61,419 nt of DNA from Prorocentrum cordatum. Its lineage: Eukaryota > Sar > Dinophyceae > Prorocentrales > Prorocentraceae. A program made the position numbers and the translations under genes. How positions within the stretch are numbered: position 1 is the stretch's first letter; each line of letters starts with the position of its first letter. Positions 52,296-61,419 of this stretch are shown in pieces. The stretch spans positions 32,501-93,919 of the forward strand of contig CAUYUJ010006535.1 in NCBI GenBank assembly GCA_963575745.1. Reading direction: 5' to 3'. The notes below the pieces were generated by a model, which searched no databases, was not told where the DNA came from, and was given only the letters and a program-made list of their open reading frames with translations.

Positions 52296-52767
52296 CTGCT
52301 CCCCCTAGAAGCTCTCCAACCCTCCTCATCCCTCCTCCCTCTACCTTCTCTCTCTCCCCCCCTCCCTCCGTCCTCTTCGTCCTCCCCGGAGATCAGGACG
52401 TTGCATTTGCTTCACACCCTGCGCTTCCTGGTTCCACGACGTGGGATGTCCATGGTCGTGCTCCTGCCTCCCCTGCTGTGCTCATCCGAGCCGTCCGCCT
52501 GAGCGCTGGTGCCGGCCGCATTGCACTCGCAGCCCCGGCCGCCGCCCCATGTTGCCCCTAAGCAGTCTGCCGCCGTCGCTGCGTGTGCTTCACCGTCGTG
52601 GATCCCCCTGTCGGTTGCCTCCCATCGGCACACGCCCGGCGGCAGCCAGCTCAGAGTGACCCGCTGACGCCCTCGCCGAGTTGGACCAGGCGGCCGCGAA
52701 GCAAAAAGTCCAGGGCCGCGCTTCTGTTCACAGCGCGGCAGTGTTCTTCACTCAGGCAGTGGCGAAG
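52296..52767. other. Unassigned
   Basis: Short pyrimidine-rich patch at 52320-52385; no gene is recognised. Confidence 0.35.
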
Positions 52768-52969
52768 CGTCCAGGCGTGCCTATAGGCCTACCAAGCAAT
52801 GTTCTAAGAACCTTTTGGTGGCTTCCGCGAAATGTTCTTAGAACATTTCTGGCTGGGACTGCCTCGTTTTAACACATCGGGCAAATGTTCTAAGAACAGC
52901 GTTGTTGTTCTTAGAATATTTCTGGGTTCTAAGAACATGTCGTGGTAGGCCTGTAGGAATGCCGGGACG
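52768..52969. mobile_element. Inverted-repeat element with five TGTTCTAAGAAC palindromes
   Basis: The 45-bp ends (52768-52812 and 52925-52969) agree at 37 positions when one is reversed. Each contains AGGCCTACCA and a GTTCTAAGAAC core. Three more such cores lie inside (about 52833-52846, 52892-52905 and 52908-52920). It is a MITE-like size with no coding capacity. No convincing target-site duplication is seen. Confidence 0.75.
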
Positions 52970-53495
52970 GTCGGTCCCTGCTCAAGTCCCCGGACCCCCC
53001 CACCACCCTCGGACGTTCTCCCTGACATGCTCCAGAGGAGCAAAACGGCACCCGTACTGATGAGCCACCTTCCCACCACCACTACCATATCGTAATGGCC
53101 TCCGGCCAGTGCCGCCGATCAGGGGGGGCTCCAGATTCGGTGATCTTCGAGTCGTCGGGGACGCTGTTTGTCAGGAGGGGAAAAAACACACAGACACAAT
53201 TGATCGTCGATCCCCAAGAAAATATGGGAAAATATGGGAAGTGGGCGGGAAGACAGAAACACAAAAAATATGGGAAAATATGGGGAATCCTTTTATTTGT
53301 GTGTATTTATTTGTGTGTCCTTGGGCCCCTTCAGTTTGAGAGTGAGGACGGGCGGTCCCTGCTCAATCCACGTCGTCGGACGTCGCGGCCGCCCCCCCCC
53401 CGGAGGCGCAGCGCGCTCGCCGCGCCTGCGGTCGGAGTCCACCAGCTCGGGAGGAGCCCCGCCGCGCCCGCGGGTCGTCGTCGGCGGCGGCGTCG
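52970..53495. other. Unassigned
   Basis: GGGAAAATATGG-type words occur near 53225 and 53270. The frame 53095-54609 is open only because it runs into the GGA array. No gene is supported. Confidence 0.35.
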
Positions 53496-54252
53496 GCGAG
53501 GAGGGAGGAGAGGAGGAGGAGGAGGAGGAGGAGGAGGAGGAGGAGGAGGAGGAGGAGGAGGAGGAGGAGGAGGAGGAGGAGGGGAGGAGGGGAGGAGGAG
53601 GAGGAGGAGGAGGAGGAGGAGGAGGAGGAGGAGGGGAGGAGGAGGAGGGGAGGAGGAGGAGGAGGAGGGGGAGGGGGGGGGAGGGGAGGGGGAGGGGGAG
53701 GGGGAGGAGGGGAGGAGGAGGAGGAGGAGGAGGAGGAGGAGGAGGAGGAGGAGGAGGAGGAGGAGGAGGAGGAGGGAGGGAGGAGGAGGAGGAGGAGGAG
53801 GAGGAGGAGGAGGAGGAGAGGAGGAGGAGGAGGAGGAGGGAGGAGGAGGAGGAGAGGAGGAGGAGGAGGAGGAGGAGGAGGTGGAGGAGGAGGAGGAGGA
53901 GGAGGAGGAGGAGGAGGAGGAGGAGGGGAGGGGGAGGAGGGGAGGGGAGGAGAGGGGGAGGGGAGGGGGAGGAGGAGGAGGAGGGGGAGGGGGAGGAGGA
54001 AGAGGGGGAGGAGGAAGAGGGGGGGGAGGGGGGGGGGGGGGGGAGGGGGAGGGGAGGGGGGAGGGGAGGCGGAGGGAGGAGAGGAGAGGGAGTAGGAGGA
54101 GGAGGAGGAGGAGGAGGAGGAGGAGGGGGAGGAGGAGGAGGAGGAGGAGGAGGAGGAGGAGGAGGAGGAGGAGGCGGAGGAGGAGGAGGAGGAGGAGGGG
54201 GAGGGGGAGGAGGAGGAGGAGGAGGAGGAGGAGGAGGAGGAGGAGGAGGTCC
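53496..54252 (+). repeat. Long (GGA)n array
   Basis: About 750 bp of GGA/GGGA/GGGGA on the + strand, the longest purine tract in the window. Confidence 0.97.
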
Positions 54253-54600
54253 GTAGCCCTCTTGGCCCAGGGGCTAAGTTTTCTCTGGGAACAGAGTGGA
54301 CACCACTGGTCCGCGGCTAGACGGTCACATCTTTCAGGCCTCCTTAATCGAGCTGTGCGTTACTGGGGTTGTGCCTCTCATTCCAGGCCACCTCAGTCGA
54401 GCTGTGCGCTGCCGAGGGCGACCATCACCATTTCCCTCTTTCTAATCGTGGTTCGCGCTCGCGTGCGCAGAAGTCGAAACTATTTGAACCTGCTGGTGGG
54501 AATATGGCTCATGACGCGTCGGGCTGTGCTGGCAGTACTGCTGCGAATTTCCTCCAGGTACATGACCCCTGACAAGGTTCTGCAGACGGACGCCCCCTCT
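54253..54600. other. Unassigned
   Basis: CAGGCCACCTCAGTCGAGCTGTGCG... near 54385 repeats CAGGCCTCCTTAATCGAGCTGTGCG near 54337, a short duplication. No gene is seen. Confidence 0.4.
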
Positions 54601-54929
54601 TCCAGCTGACCCTGCAGCCCCTCTCGTTCGCGAGTCTCGATTCCTTCCTGGACTACTGCAGGAAGGACATGGAGTCCACGGTGGCTGCGCCACGTCAGGA
54701 AGTCTTCAACACGGCCATATCTGGATAAGGCAAGGCAATGAATTCCGTAATAAGCAGGACATCGCGGAGCGTGGCCACTCCATCATGCGTCAGCAGCTGG
54801 AATACATACATGCGCAAGTAATTCTGCGTCCAGGAAGGACGCATCCCCATCAAGGACGACAAGGAGCTAGCCAACTGGGACCGTCAGCCTGACCCAACGT
54901 TTCTTCAGCACAGCCTCACAGCGAAGGCG

Positions 54930-55493
54930 GTGGTGGAAAATGTCAAAGAGGAGTTTGCAGAGTTGGTTTCTTGGGCGGGGATTGCGGAGAATCAGTGGAA
55001 GCTGGTCGGCGCGCCCCCGGGCAAGCTGACTCTGCTTCACATGTCAGGAAACATCGGTGCAGCACAGCGTCAAGTTCGAGTTCACGCAACGCCCTTTCGC
55101 ATTGCAGACGGCGTTTGGCGCCAGGTCACCGTTCAGGCCACAAAAGGTGGTCAGGCTAAATTATTCGTGGGATTGGACAGGTCGCCGAAGCAGGTCCGAA
55201 TGGAAGCACCGACGAAAAGAATTGTGCAACTACTCGAAGATCGAATGCCTCATTTTCGAATCAAGCATGATCGGTCGAAAGGCATCATGCACGTGGGCAG
55301 CATGTCTTCGGCACCCGCATGGGCAGGCGAGTCCACCCGAGGCTCGTTCGAATTTGCCATGGAAGTACGCGGCGGCTCTAGACAAGCAAGTGGACCAGAA
55401 ACGCGGCAGGACGCTGTCAATGCTTGCTGCAAAACGCAGGAAGACCGAGTCCAGCGGCAGCTTTGGCAAACTTCTCCGTGTCTGGAAAGGTGA
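54930..55493 (+). pseudogene. LINE ORF1-like protein fragment
   Basis: The protein frame reads VENVKEEFAEL, LVGAPPGKLTLLHMSGN, DGVWRQVTVQATKGG and LFVGLDRSPKQVRMEAP. I recall this pattern (a small basic domain ending D-x-S-P-K-Q) from ORF1 proteins ahead of LINE endonucleases in dinoflagellates. Upstream, 54610-54890 has matching but frame-broken remains (SLDSFLDYCRKDMEST and GRIPIKDDKELANWDRQPD). Its likely role is binding element RNA. Confidence 0.55.
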
Positions 55494-55499
55494 TTTTCG

Positions 55500-56400
55500 C
55501 ATGGGCACTCCTGAGAATACCACATTCGGTTCTTAGGGAGCGCGCGCTGTTGCATCATGAGCCAGACACAGGGCAGAGGAATGCGCAATCGACTCAAGCT
55601 TGCTGTGCTGGTCAGCCGCTGGTGGCGCCGCAGCAGGCTCATGGCAGTGTTGAAGAGCTCCGTCATGAGCTCTACCTTCGGCGAATGGACGATGTCATGA
55701 GTGGATCCATTCCGACACATGATGCTGGAGAAGTTGCTTGCACCCTTTCCGATACGGTTCAATCGGAGTTCGACGAAGGATTGGCCAATCAACGCATCAG
55801 ATACTCGGCGCCGATTCATGGTCGCGCTCAGAGGCTGGCCGTTCGCGCTAGAGCGAGTGCAGATCGCGATGGCAACACGGTAGAATCTTACGGCATCAAC
55901 AAGTACGGCCTCTAGCGCGCGGAGGTGAACCAGATCACCAGTCGCATCGAAGTTGATGCGGGCATAGCAGCAGAGAGGCACGACATCGTTACGGCTGCAG
56001 TGACGGGAGGCTTCAATTACATGGAGGCGGCAGCCATGCATCTTCATGCTCCTGAGATCGACAAGGGCTTGGTAGTCGGACCCCGTCAACGCGGACATGG
56101 AAGAACATGGGCTCACCCTCCTGCTTCGTCGACCTTGACCCAGCAAGACCCACTCACTACGCGGCGGAAGAGCATCGATTCATACAATTTGATCGACTGT
56201 TCATCTCGTGCCCCCAGTGGAGGCTTCTGAATATGGGCACGACTGCGACAGCTATGGAGCAGTCAGAAAAGCTGTAGGACGCGGGAATCTCAGACCACGC
56301 GACGTTGCAGATCACCTTCAGGATTCGGCCGCATTGCCCTGCGCAAAATTAAACTCTACCTCGATTTGCGCGTCAGGCGAAGGATTTCAGGAGGCTCTGG
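55500..56400 (+). pseudogene. LINE endonuclease remains, C-terminal half clearest
   Basis: VTGGFNYMEAA near 56004-56036 fits the G-D-F-N metal strand, with Asp replaced by Gly. PTHYAAEEHRFIQFDRLFIS near 56148-56207 fits the strand before the end, with the expected Asp. GISDHATLQITF near 56285-56320 is the diagnostic C-terminal S-D-H with the catalytic His. One stop (TAG at about 56274) and frame changes interrupt it. Confidence 0.65.
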
Positions 56401-56560
56401 AGCTGCCGATGGACAAATCTTCGCCGCTGCCCGATGCGAGGTTTCCGCCGATCCAGAAGCGGAAAGAGTTGCAACGACCGGTGCGCGAGGTTGCCAGGAT
56501 GGCCAGCAATAGGACGACCCGTTCCTCCACTTCCCCCCCCCCGAGGCCCCCCTCCTGACT

Positions 56561-57180
56561 CTTCTTTCGATCTCGACAGCGGCACGCTGCAATGACGCGC
56601 GTCTCGCCAGGGCTCTCTTGGCCAGCTCCCGCTTCATTGTTGGAGCCCCTCTGATGTCTGAGGTTTTTGTGCCCGCCGTTTCCATGCCCAGCCCCAGTGG
56701 ATTTCGTAGCAGCAGGTCTTTGCCGAAGTGCCGGGGGTGCGTCTGGCGAGGGCTCACAAGAGGTCCATGCCGAAGACAGCCCGCGGCAAGAACGTAAGAG
56801 GCTGCGAGCGCACATGAGAACTGAGAGGCGTCGGGGTAAGCTCTGGGCTCCGAAAGGTAACTCCCCCCTATTCAGGCCCTGGTTGCCCCTCGCCCCCCCC
56901 TGACCTCCCTTTCTGAAATGCGTGGAGCCCTGAGCGACTACTGGGCCCCCTTTTCGCCAAAGGAACCTCCGCTCGGCCGCGTGAAAGCGCATGTGCAACA
57001 ACGCGTGAAGCCCTACGACTGGGGGATGATCTCGCCCCCGACTGAAGGGCTGGTTTCGGCCACTATCAGACGACCCCCCCCCCCGATTGGGACCAGACGA
57101 CATCCCGCATGCTGGATGGCAGCAGTCGAAGTTGACCGCCCCAGTGCCGTTGTCGTTGCTGCAGGAGCTCATCCGCGGCT
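56561..57180. other. Unassigned
   Basis: Short frames, no domain, with a C run near 57069. Confidence 0.35.
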
Positions 57181-57404
57181 TCCCTCCACCAACCGTCCGC
57201 ATGGCGGCGCCGCCCCATGTCGGCACACCCCTCACACGCTTCGTGGCCACATGGGGAGCTCCACCCAGGGTCCCAGTGGCGCCGTCCGCATGGCGGCGCC
57301 GCCCTATTTCGGCACACACCCCACACGCTTCGCGGCCCCGTAGGGAGCTCCACCTGATGCGGTGCATACGACGACGGCGCCCACAACTGCACATGGTTGG
57401 GTCC
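57181..57404 (-). repeat. Reverse-strand satellite monomers and GGACCCAACC motif, copy 3
   Basis: Two monomers in reverse: CACACGCTTCGTGGCC, GGGGAGCTCCAC, GTCCGCATGGCGGCG and GCCCTATTTCGGCACAC. They are followed by the exact reverse complement (57382-57404) of the 23-bp motif at 5139-5161. Confidence 0.8.
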
Positions 57405-58812
57405 CTCGCCCGGCGAATTCCTTGATTTCATGCCGCCCGGCCGCCGGCGGACGTGCGGTTAAGATCCCAGCGTGCCTGCTCGCCCCTGTCTGCGAGGCAG
57501 CGTCGGGTAATCTGCAGGCCCGCGCCACCAAGGCGCTGGCCAATTTCACTCCGCGTCGGAAAAACATTCCAGCGGCGGGCGCGGCAGAATATCTGTGGAC
57601 GCGGGTCGGCCCAGCAGCCGTCGGAGAATTGATACGACGTCGGATGCTTCGAAAGCGGGCTGCTGCGATTGAGGCGAGAATTGCCACGAAGGTGGCCCCC
57701 TCGATTGCCACCAAGCTGTATAGCTTTCGCGCAGCCTTGACGTTCAGCTATCAGGCTCAGCATTCACCCATCCCAGCCTCGACCCTCAAATGGGACTCTT
57801 GGGCGATTCATGCAGCGTTGCACGTGCCTGCGCTATCCCTCCCTCCCGGGCAGCTAGTATCGTTGCGGCAGTGGCCTAAGATCAGGCCACAGCCCGCGAA
57901 GGTCCAAAGGGTCGCGGCCCTTCTGCGACCTGCCAGAACACCATCTCGAATTGGGGACCTCTGTGGCGCAGGCTGCAGGCAGCGGCACAGCCGCAACTGC
58001 CTATGGAGCTGCGGGCATGGAAGTCGCGGTCCCCCCTCGCACCGGGTGGAGCCCCCGTTTGTGCAGGGGCCGCCAGTGGCTCATGAGGGCTTCGCGGAAT
58101 GCCCGAGATCCCGCCGCCCCGTTCGGATGGCCCACCCCGATCTCGGCGAGGCAGGGCCGGAGAACCCCCGTCGGCGCCCGTGCAGAGGGCGATCTCGGGG
58201 GCCCCCGCGCGCGCGCCCTGCCTCGAGAAGAGCGGGGCCCAGTCCTCGCGAAGCGCCCTCACGGGTGGGCCGCGCGGCCTCCGGCCCCCGAGGAGGCCCC
58301 GCAGGGACGGCGGCCCACGGTCGACCCAGGTCGCGCCCGGGCGCACCGCGCCTCGCGCGGCCCCGCGGGCGTGTTGTGCAGGAGACGCGGGCCCGTCTAA
58401 AACGACGCGAAGATCGGGACAAAATCGGATCGGGATAACTCGAAATCTCTGAGAATCGGCGGGTTTGGAGGATGTATTGGGCGCCGCGGCCGCTCCAGAG
58501 CGTTCCGGAACGCTCTGAGAGCGCTCCGGAACGCTCTGGAGCGATTTATCCCAATCCTTGCCCTGTTTTACCGTCGCAACCGATGGAGTTTCACGCAGGC
58601 TGCGGGTCGGCACTTGCAGCGGGGACGTCAGAGGAGCAGAGGGACGTCGCTGCGCAGTGCACCGCCATAGCCTTCTGCATTTGCAGCACAGCTCGAGGAC
58701 CACCCCCCACCCACCCTCCCGCGTCGCTTGGGTTGCTCGCCCGCGTCGCCCGATCGCAACACTGGCAGCAGCCTCAGAAGCAGCAATAACCTACAAGTTC
58801 ATTCTGAACTAC
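57405..58812. other. Unassigned GC-rich DNA
   Basis: A + frame (57362-58438) contains some protein-like text (AAEYLWTRVGPAAVGELI, TFSYQAQHSPIP) without a domain that I know. 58490-58545 holds an inverted and tandem GAGCGTTCCGGAACGCTC block. No gene is claimed. Confidence 0.35.
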
Positions 58813-59530
58813 AGGAGGAGGAGGAGGAGGAGGAGGAGGAGGAGGAGAAGGAGGAGGCAGAGGAGGAGGAGGACAGGGGAGAGGAGGAAAGGGGAAAGAA
58901 ACTGGAGGAAGAGCGCGGATAAAGGAGGGAATAGGGGGAGGGGGGGGAGAAGGAGGAGGGGGGGCGGGGGGAGGAGGGAGGAGGAAGGAGAGCGCAGGAC
59001 GGAGAAGGAGAGGAGGAGGAGGAAGGAGGAGGAGTAGGAGGGGGAGGAGGAAGGAGGGAGGAGGAGGAAGAGGAGGAAGGAGGAGGCAGAGGAGGGAGGA
59101 GGAGGAGGAGAGGAGGAGGAGGAGGAGGAGGAGGAGGAGGCAGGAGGAGGAGGAGGAGGAGGAGGAGGAGGAGGAGGAAGAAGGGGAAGGGGGGGAGGAG
59201 GAGGAGGAGAGGAGGGAGGAGGAGGAGGAGGAGAAGGAGGAGGAGGAGGAGGAGGAGGAGGAGGAAGAGGAGGAGGAGGAGGAGGAAGAGGAGGAGGAGG
59301 AGGAGGAGGGCGGAATGGAGTAGGAGGCGGGAGGAGGGGGGGGAGGGAGGTCGGAGGAGCGAGGGAGGAGGGACGAGGGACGAGGGTGAGGGAGGAGAAG
59401 GAGGACGGAGGACGGAGGACCTGGGAGGGGGGGAGGGACGGAAGAGAGGGCTTTCGGTTGCAAGTTATGAGGCGGAGGAGGAGGAGGAGGAGGAGGAGGA
59501 GGAGGAGGAGGAGGAGATGATGAGATGAAG
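58813..59530 (+). repeat. (GGA)n array with GGGA and GAA interruptions
   Basis: Purine-rich throughout on the + strand; Ser/Pro/Leu/Arg frames are artefacts. Confidence 0.95.
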
Positions 59531-59792
59531 GAGGAGGAAGATTTTCCAGCGGCATCCATCAGACCCCTTCATTCCCAGCCTGTGCCCACTGCCGGGTGCC
59601 GCTGCCGTTTCGGACGCAAGGGACGTAGCCCAGAACCATGTCCATCCTGATCAGACTGGCTGCATGATGCAGGCTGGTGGGAAGCCAAGGTGGTGTCCTC
59701 ATGTGTAGCGGAGCAGGTCACTCCCGGCGTCGCAGGAGTGACGCTACGACACAGCACGTGCTGAGAGGACTCATCACGCGACAGACCCCATC
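59531..59792. other. Unassigned
   Basis: No gene or repeat is recognised. Confidence 0.3.
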
Positions 59793-61336
59793 ATGAGCGA
59801 ATCCACGGAAGATCGAGGGCGTTTGTGTTTCTCTGGCGACGGCGAACAGGGACAACACCACGAGCTGAAGAGATGGGCCATGTGGATCAAGGCCGCCCCG
59901 GCTTGCCGGAAGCTAGAGGCCACGCAACGAGGCCCGTTCGCGCACGCTCTCCTGCACGGCTCGGTGCTGGGGGCCGTGGACCACCTAGAGTCCGAGGGCC
60001 ACGAGAAGGAAGGAAGGCGATGAACATCTCGTCGCGCTCTTGCTCAAGCGATGGCCCGCCAAGAAGCGGCAGGACGTACGAGAATCAGAGGCGACGACAG
60101 GGGCCAGCAGCCCAGGGGAGAGCAATGCATGTATTCAGGTGGGCCGATGATCTATGTCTTCGAAGAGGCTCCTGGGCAAATACGTGAAGTGCCCGCCCCT
60201 GGGCTATTCGCCCCTATTGTCGCCGCCGAGAGGAGAACGCCTGGAGTCGGCGTTCGCGCTCCAGGGGCACGAGGGCGAGGTGAGGTGGTGACAGCCTGGA
60301 TCGGACGAGCGCGGGGCACCGTCCCAAGAGTGCGACATACGAAGGCAAGGGTAGAATTCCAAGCAGAAGCTCAGGCATGGATCCTAAAATCTCGACACCT
60401 ATAGTTCCCAAATCAGTGCTTGCACTGAAGGGGTCCTAGCGGAAGTTGAAAAATATGGCGAAAGGTTCCCGCCGATTTTGGTAGCAGGCTGGGTTCCCGG
60501 GTTCCCAGTTATTGGTTCCGAGCCGACTTCGGTGGGTTCTGGGTTCTTGTGCTCCCGGGTTCCCCGTCGATCCCCTCAGCGAAAACCATCCATTGATTGT
60601 ATAAGGATGCGAAAACCATTCACTGATCAATCCATCCAGTGAAAATTTGGTGTAATAAGGATGCGTAGGATTCCCAAGCGTACCCTTGCATCCTTGCCTT
60701 GTCGCTCCCTCCTCTCGACCCCTTTCGATGGCATCCTTACGATCGGTTTCGACTGTACCACATCGCTGCGGCGTCATACCAGACCAGAGAGCGACCGTGA
60801 ATGCCAAGGCTTCCAAGTACACTGCCGATGAGATGGAGACGGCGATGAGAGCAGTGTTCCCCGCGTTCCGAACCCTGAAGTCACGACAGCGCGCTGAGGC
60901 CAGCGCGTTATTGGCCGATATGCAGCTTGCGGGCGACGAGGACTGGCAAAACGAGCTAGATAACATGCGACATAGTCACCCGCACGATGATTTCGCTGAC
61001 ATCGAGGCTCTCCTGGCGGGGCACGATGATGAACAGGGAGCTGCATGCTCGACCGAGACGCTTGAGAAAGAAGAGTTGACCCGGGTGTTGATGGCGTCTT
61101 GGAAGGACAAGTGCAAGGAGATCACGGATGCACATAAGGCTCAGAATTTCACGAAGGCCGACGAGATCCAGCCACATTTCAGGAGACTTCGACGAAGTGG
61201 TAATGCCCGCTGCCAGCGACGCAAGAAGATCGGACATCGGTCACGAGGACATATTGAATGCAAGGGGAAAGGCAAAGGGAGAACGTTTAGTGCTGGTGAC
61301 ATTCTCGCCGCATTCGATGGGGACAGGCACGCATGA
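59793..61336 (+). mobile_element. Copia-type LTR retrotransposon gag remains
   Basis: The N-terminal frame 59793-60023 reads RLCFSGDGEQGQ, LKRWAMWIKAAP, QRGPFAHALLHGSVLGAV, the pattern of copia-type capsid proteins (F-x-G, R/K-W-x-x-W, then L-x-G-x-A). The C-terminal frame 60686-61336 has ELTRVLMASWKDKCKEI, then QNFTKADEI, then a basic tail with a broken zinc knuckle: C-x5-GH-x-x-x-G-H-x-x-C, where one Cys of the usual CCHC is missing. Between them (60410-60680) lies short repeated DNA (GGGTTCCCGGGTTCCC; two AAGGATGCG words). Protease, integrase and RT would lie beyond the window. Dead or at least interrupted. Confidence 0.6.
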
Positions 61337-61419
61337 CGCTACCGCGGCGTTCTTTTCTTCGATAGTCTTGCGGTAAAAGGCAGCTGATGCCAAAACGGGA
61401 CACCCAGGCGCTCTTGGTC

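Larger units (their letters stand above)
54600..56560 (+). mobile_element. Truncated LINE: ORF1 plus endonuclease
   Basis: The order of ORF1-like protein then endonuclease on the + strand indicates a second non-LTR element, independent of the one at 1-5162. It breaks off after the endonuclease end, with no RT. Frames change several times, so it is dead. Confidence 0.7.

Noticed and set aside
53095-54609. A 504-codon frame, and the overlapping 340-codon frame
   Set aside because: Almost wholly Arg/Gly/Glu from the GGA array.

Overview
This is a GC-rich, repeat-saturated eukaryotic nuclear sequence that reads as a dinoflagellate genome. The evidence: relics of the dinoflagellate trans-spliced leader sit in tandem at 49360-49406; introns begin GA or GC as well as GT; several introns look like recently inserted transposons (introners); LINE and copia-type fragments resemble elements common in dinoflagellates; and trinucleotide microsatellites fill much of the DNA. 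Composition would suit Prorocentrum-like genomes, but I cannot fix the genus from sequence alone. The host assignment and all family names rest on recognition, not on a search.

Layout. 1-5162: a decayed full-length LINE (coiled-coil ORF1, endonuclease, reverse transcriptase, zinc ribbon, RNase H). 5139-6660: a motif and a ~90-bp satellite array. 6.7-11.3 kb: unassigned DNA, an 11-bp minisatellite and a long CTA array broken by a 100-N assembly gap (11320-11419). 11.4-14 kb: GC-rich DNA and a GACC-rich complex repeat with an inverted relative at 42-43 kb. 16.6-22.3 kb: the most informative gene, on the + strand, with a class III cyclase-like domain, two copies of an unnamed algal domain and a large helical HD-like domain, interrupted by at least five introns flanked by direct repeats. 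22.3-27.9 kb: microsatellites, satellite monomers and unassigned DNA. 27.97-32.57 kb: three tandem copies of a 1.3-1.9 kb unit carrying conserved hairpins and GTC-rich arrays. 34.9-37.1 kb: an alkaline ceramidase gene with one 1.2-kb intron. 38.1-39.6 kb: an intronless class 3 lipase. 39.7-49.3 kb: minisatellites, GGA arrays and satellite monomers. 49.36-50.45 kb: a retroposed pseudogene headed by spliced-leader relics. 52.77-52.97 kb: a palindrome-rich inverted-repeat element. 53.5-54.25 kb: a GGA array. 54.6-56.56 kb: a second LINE fragment (ORF1 plus endonuclease). 57.2-57.4 kb: reverse-strand satellite monomers. 58.8-59.5 kb: another GGA array. 59.8-61.3 kb: copia-type gag remains running towards the window end.

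The three host genes (cyclase-like fusion, ceramidase, lipase) are not an operon, and nothing links them functionally beyond a general flavour of signalling and lipid metabolism. The main biological story is genome architecture: transposons that become introns, retroposition of spliced-leader mRNAs, and short-period satellites that spread across the window. Very many long open frames here are only translations of trinucleotide repeats and were discarded.
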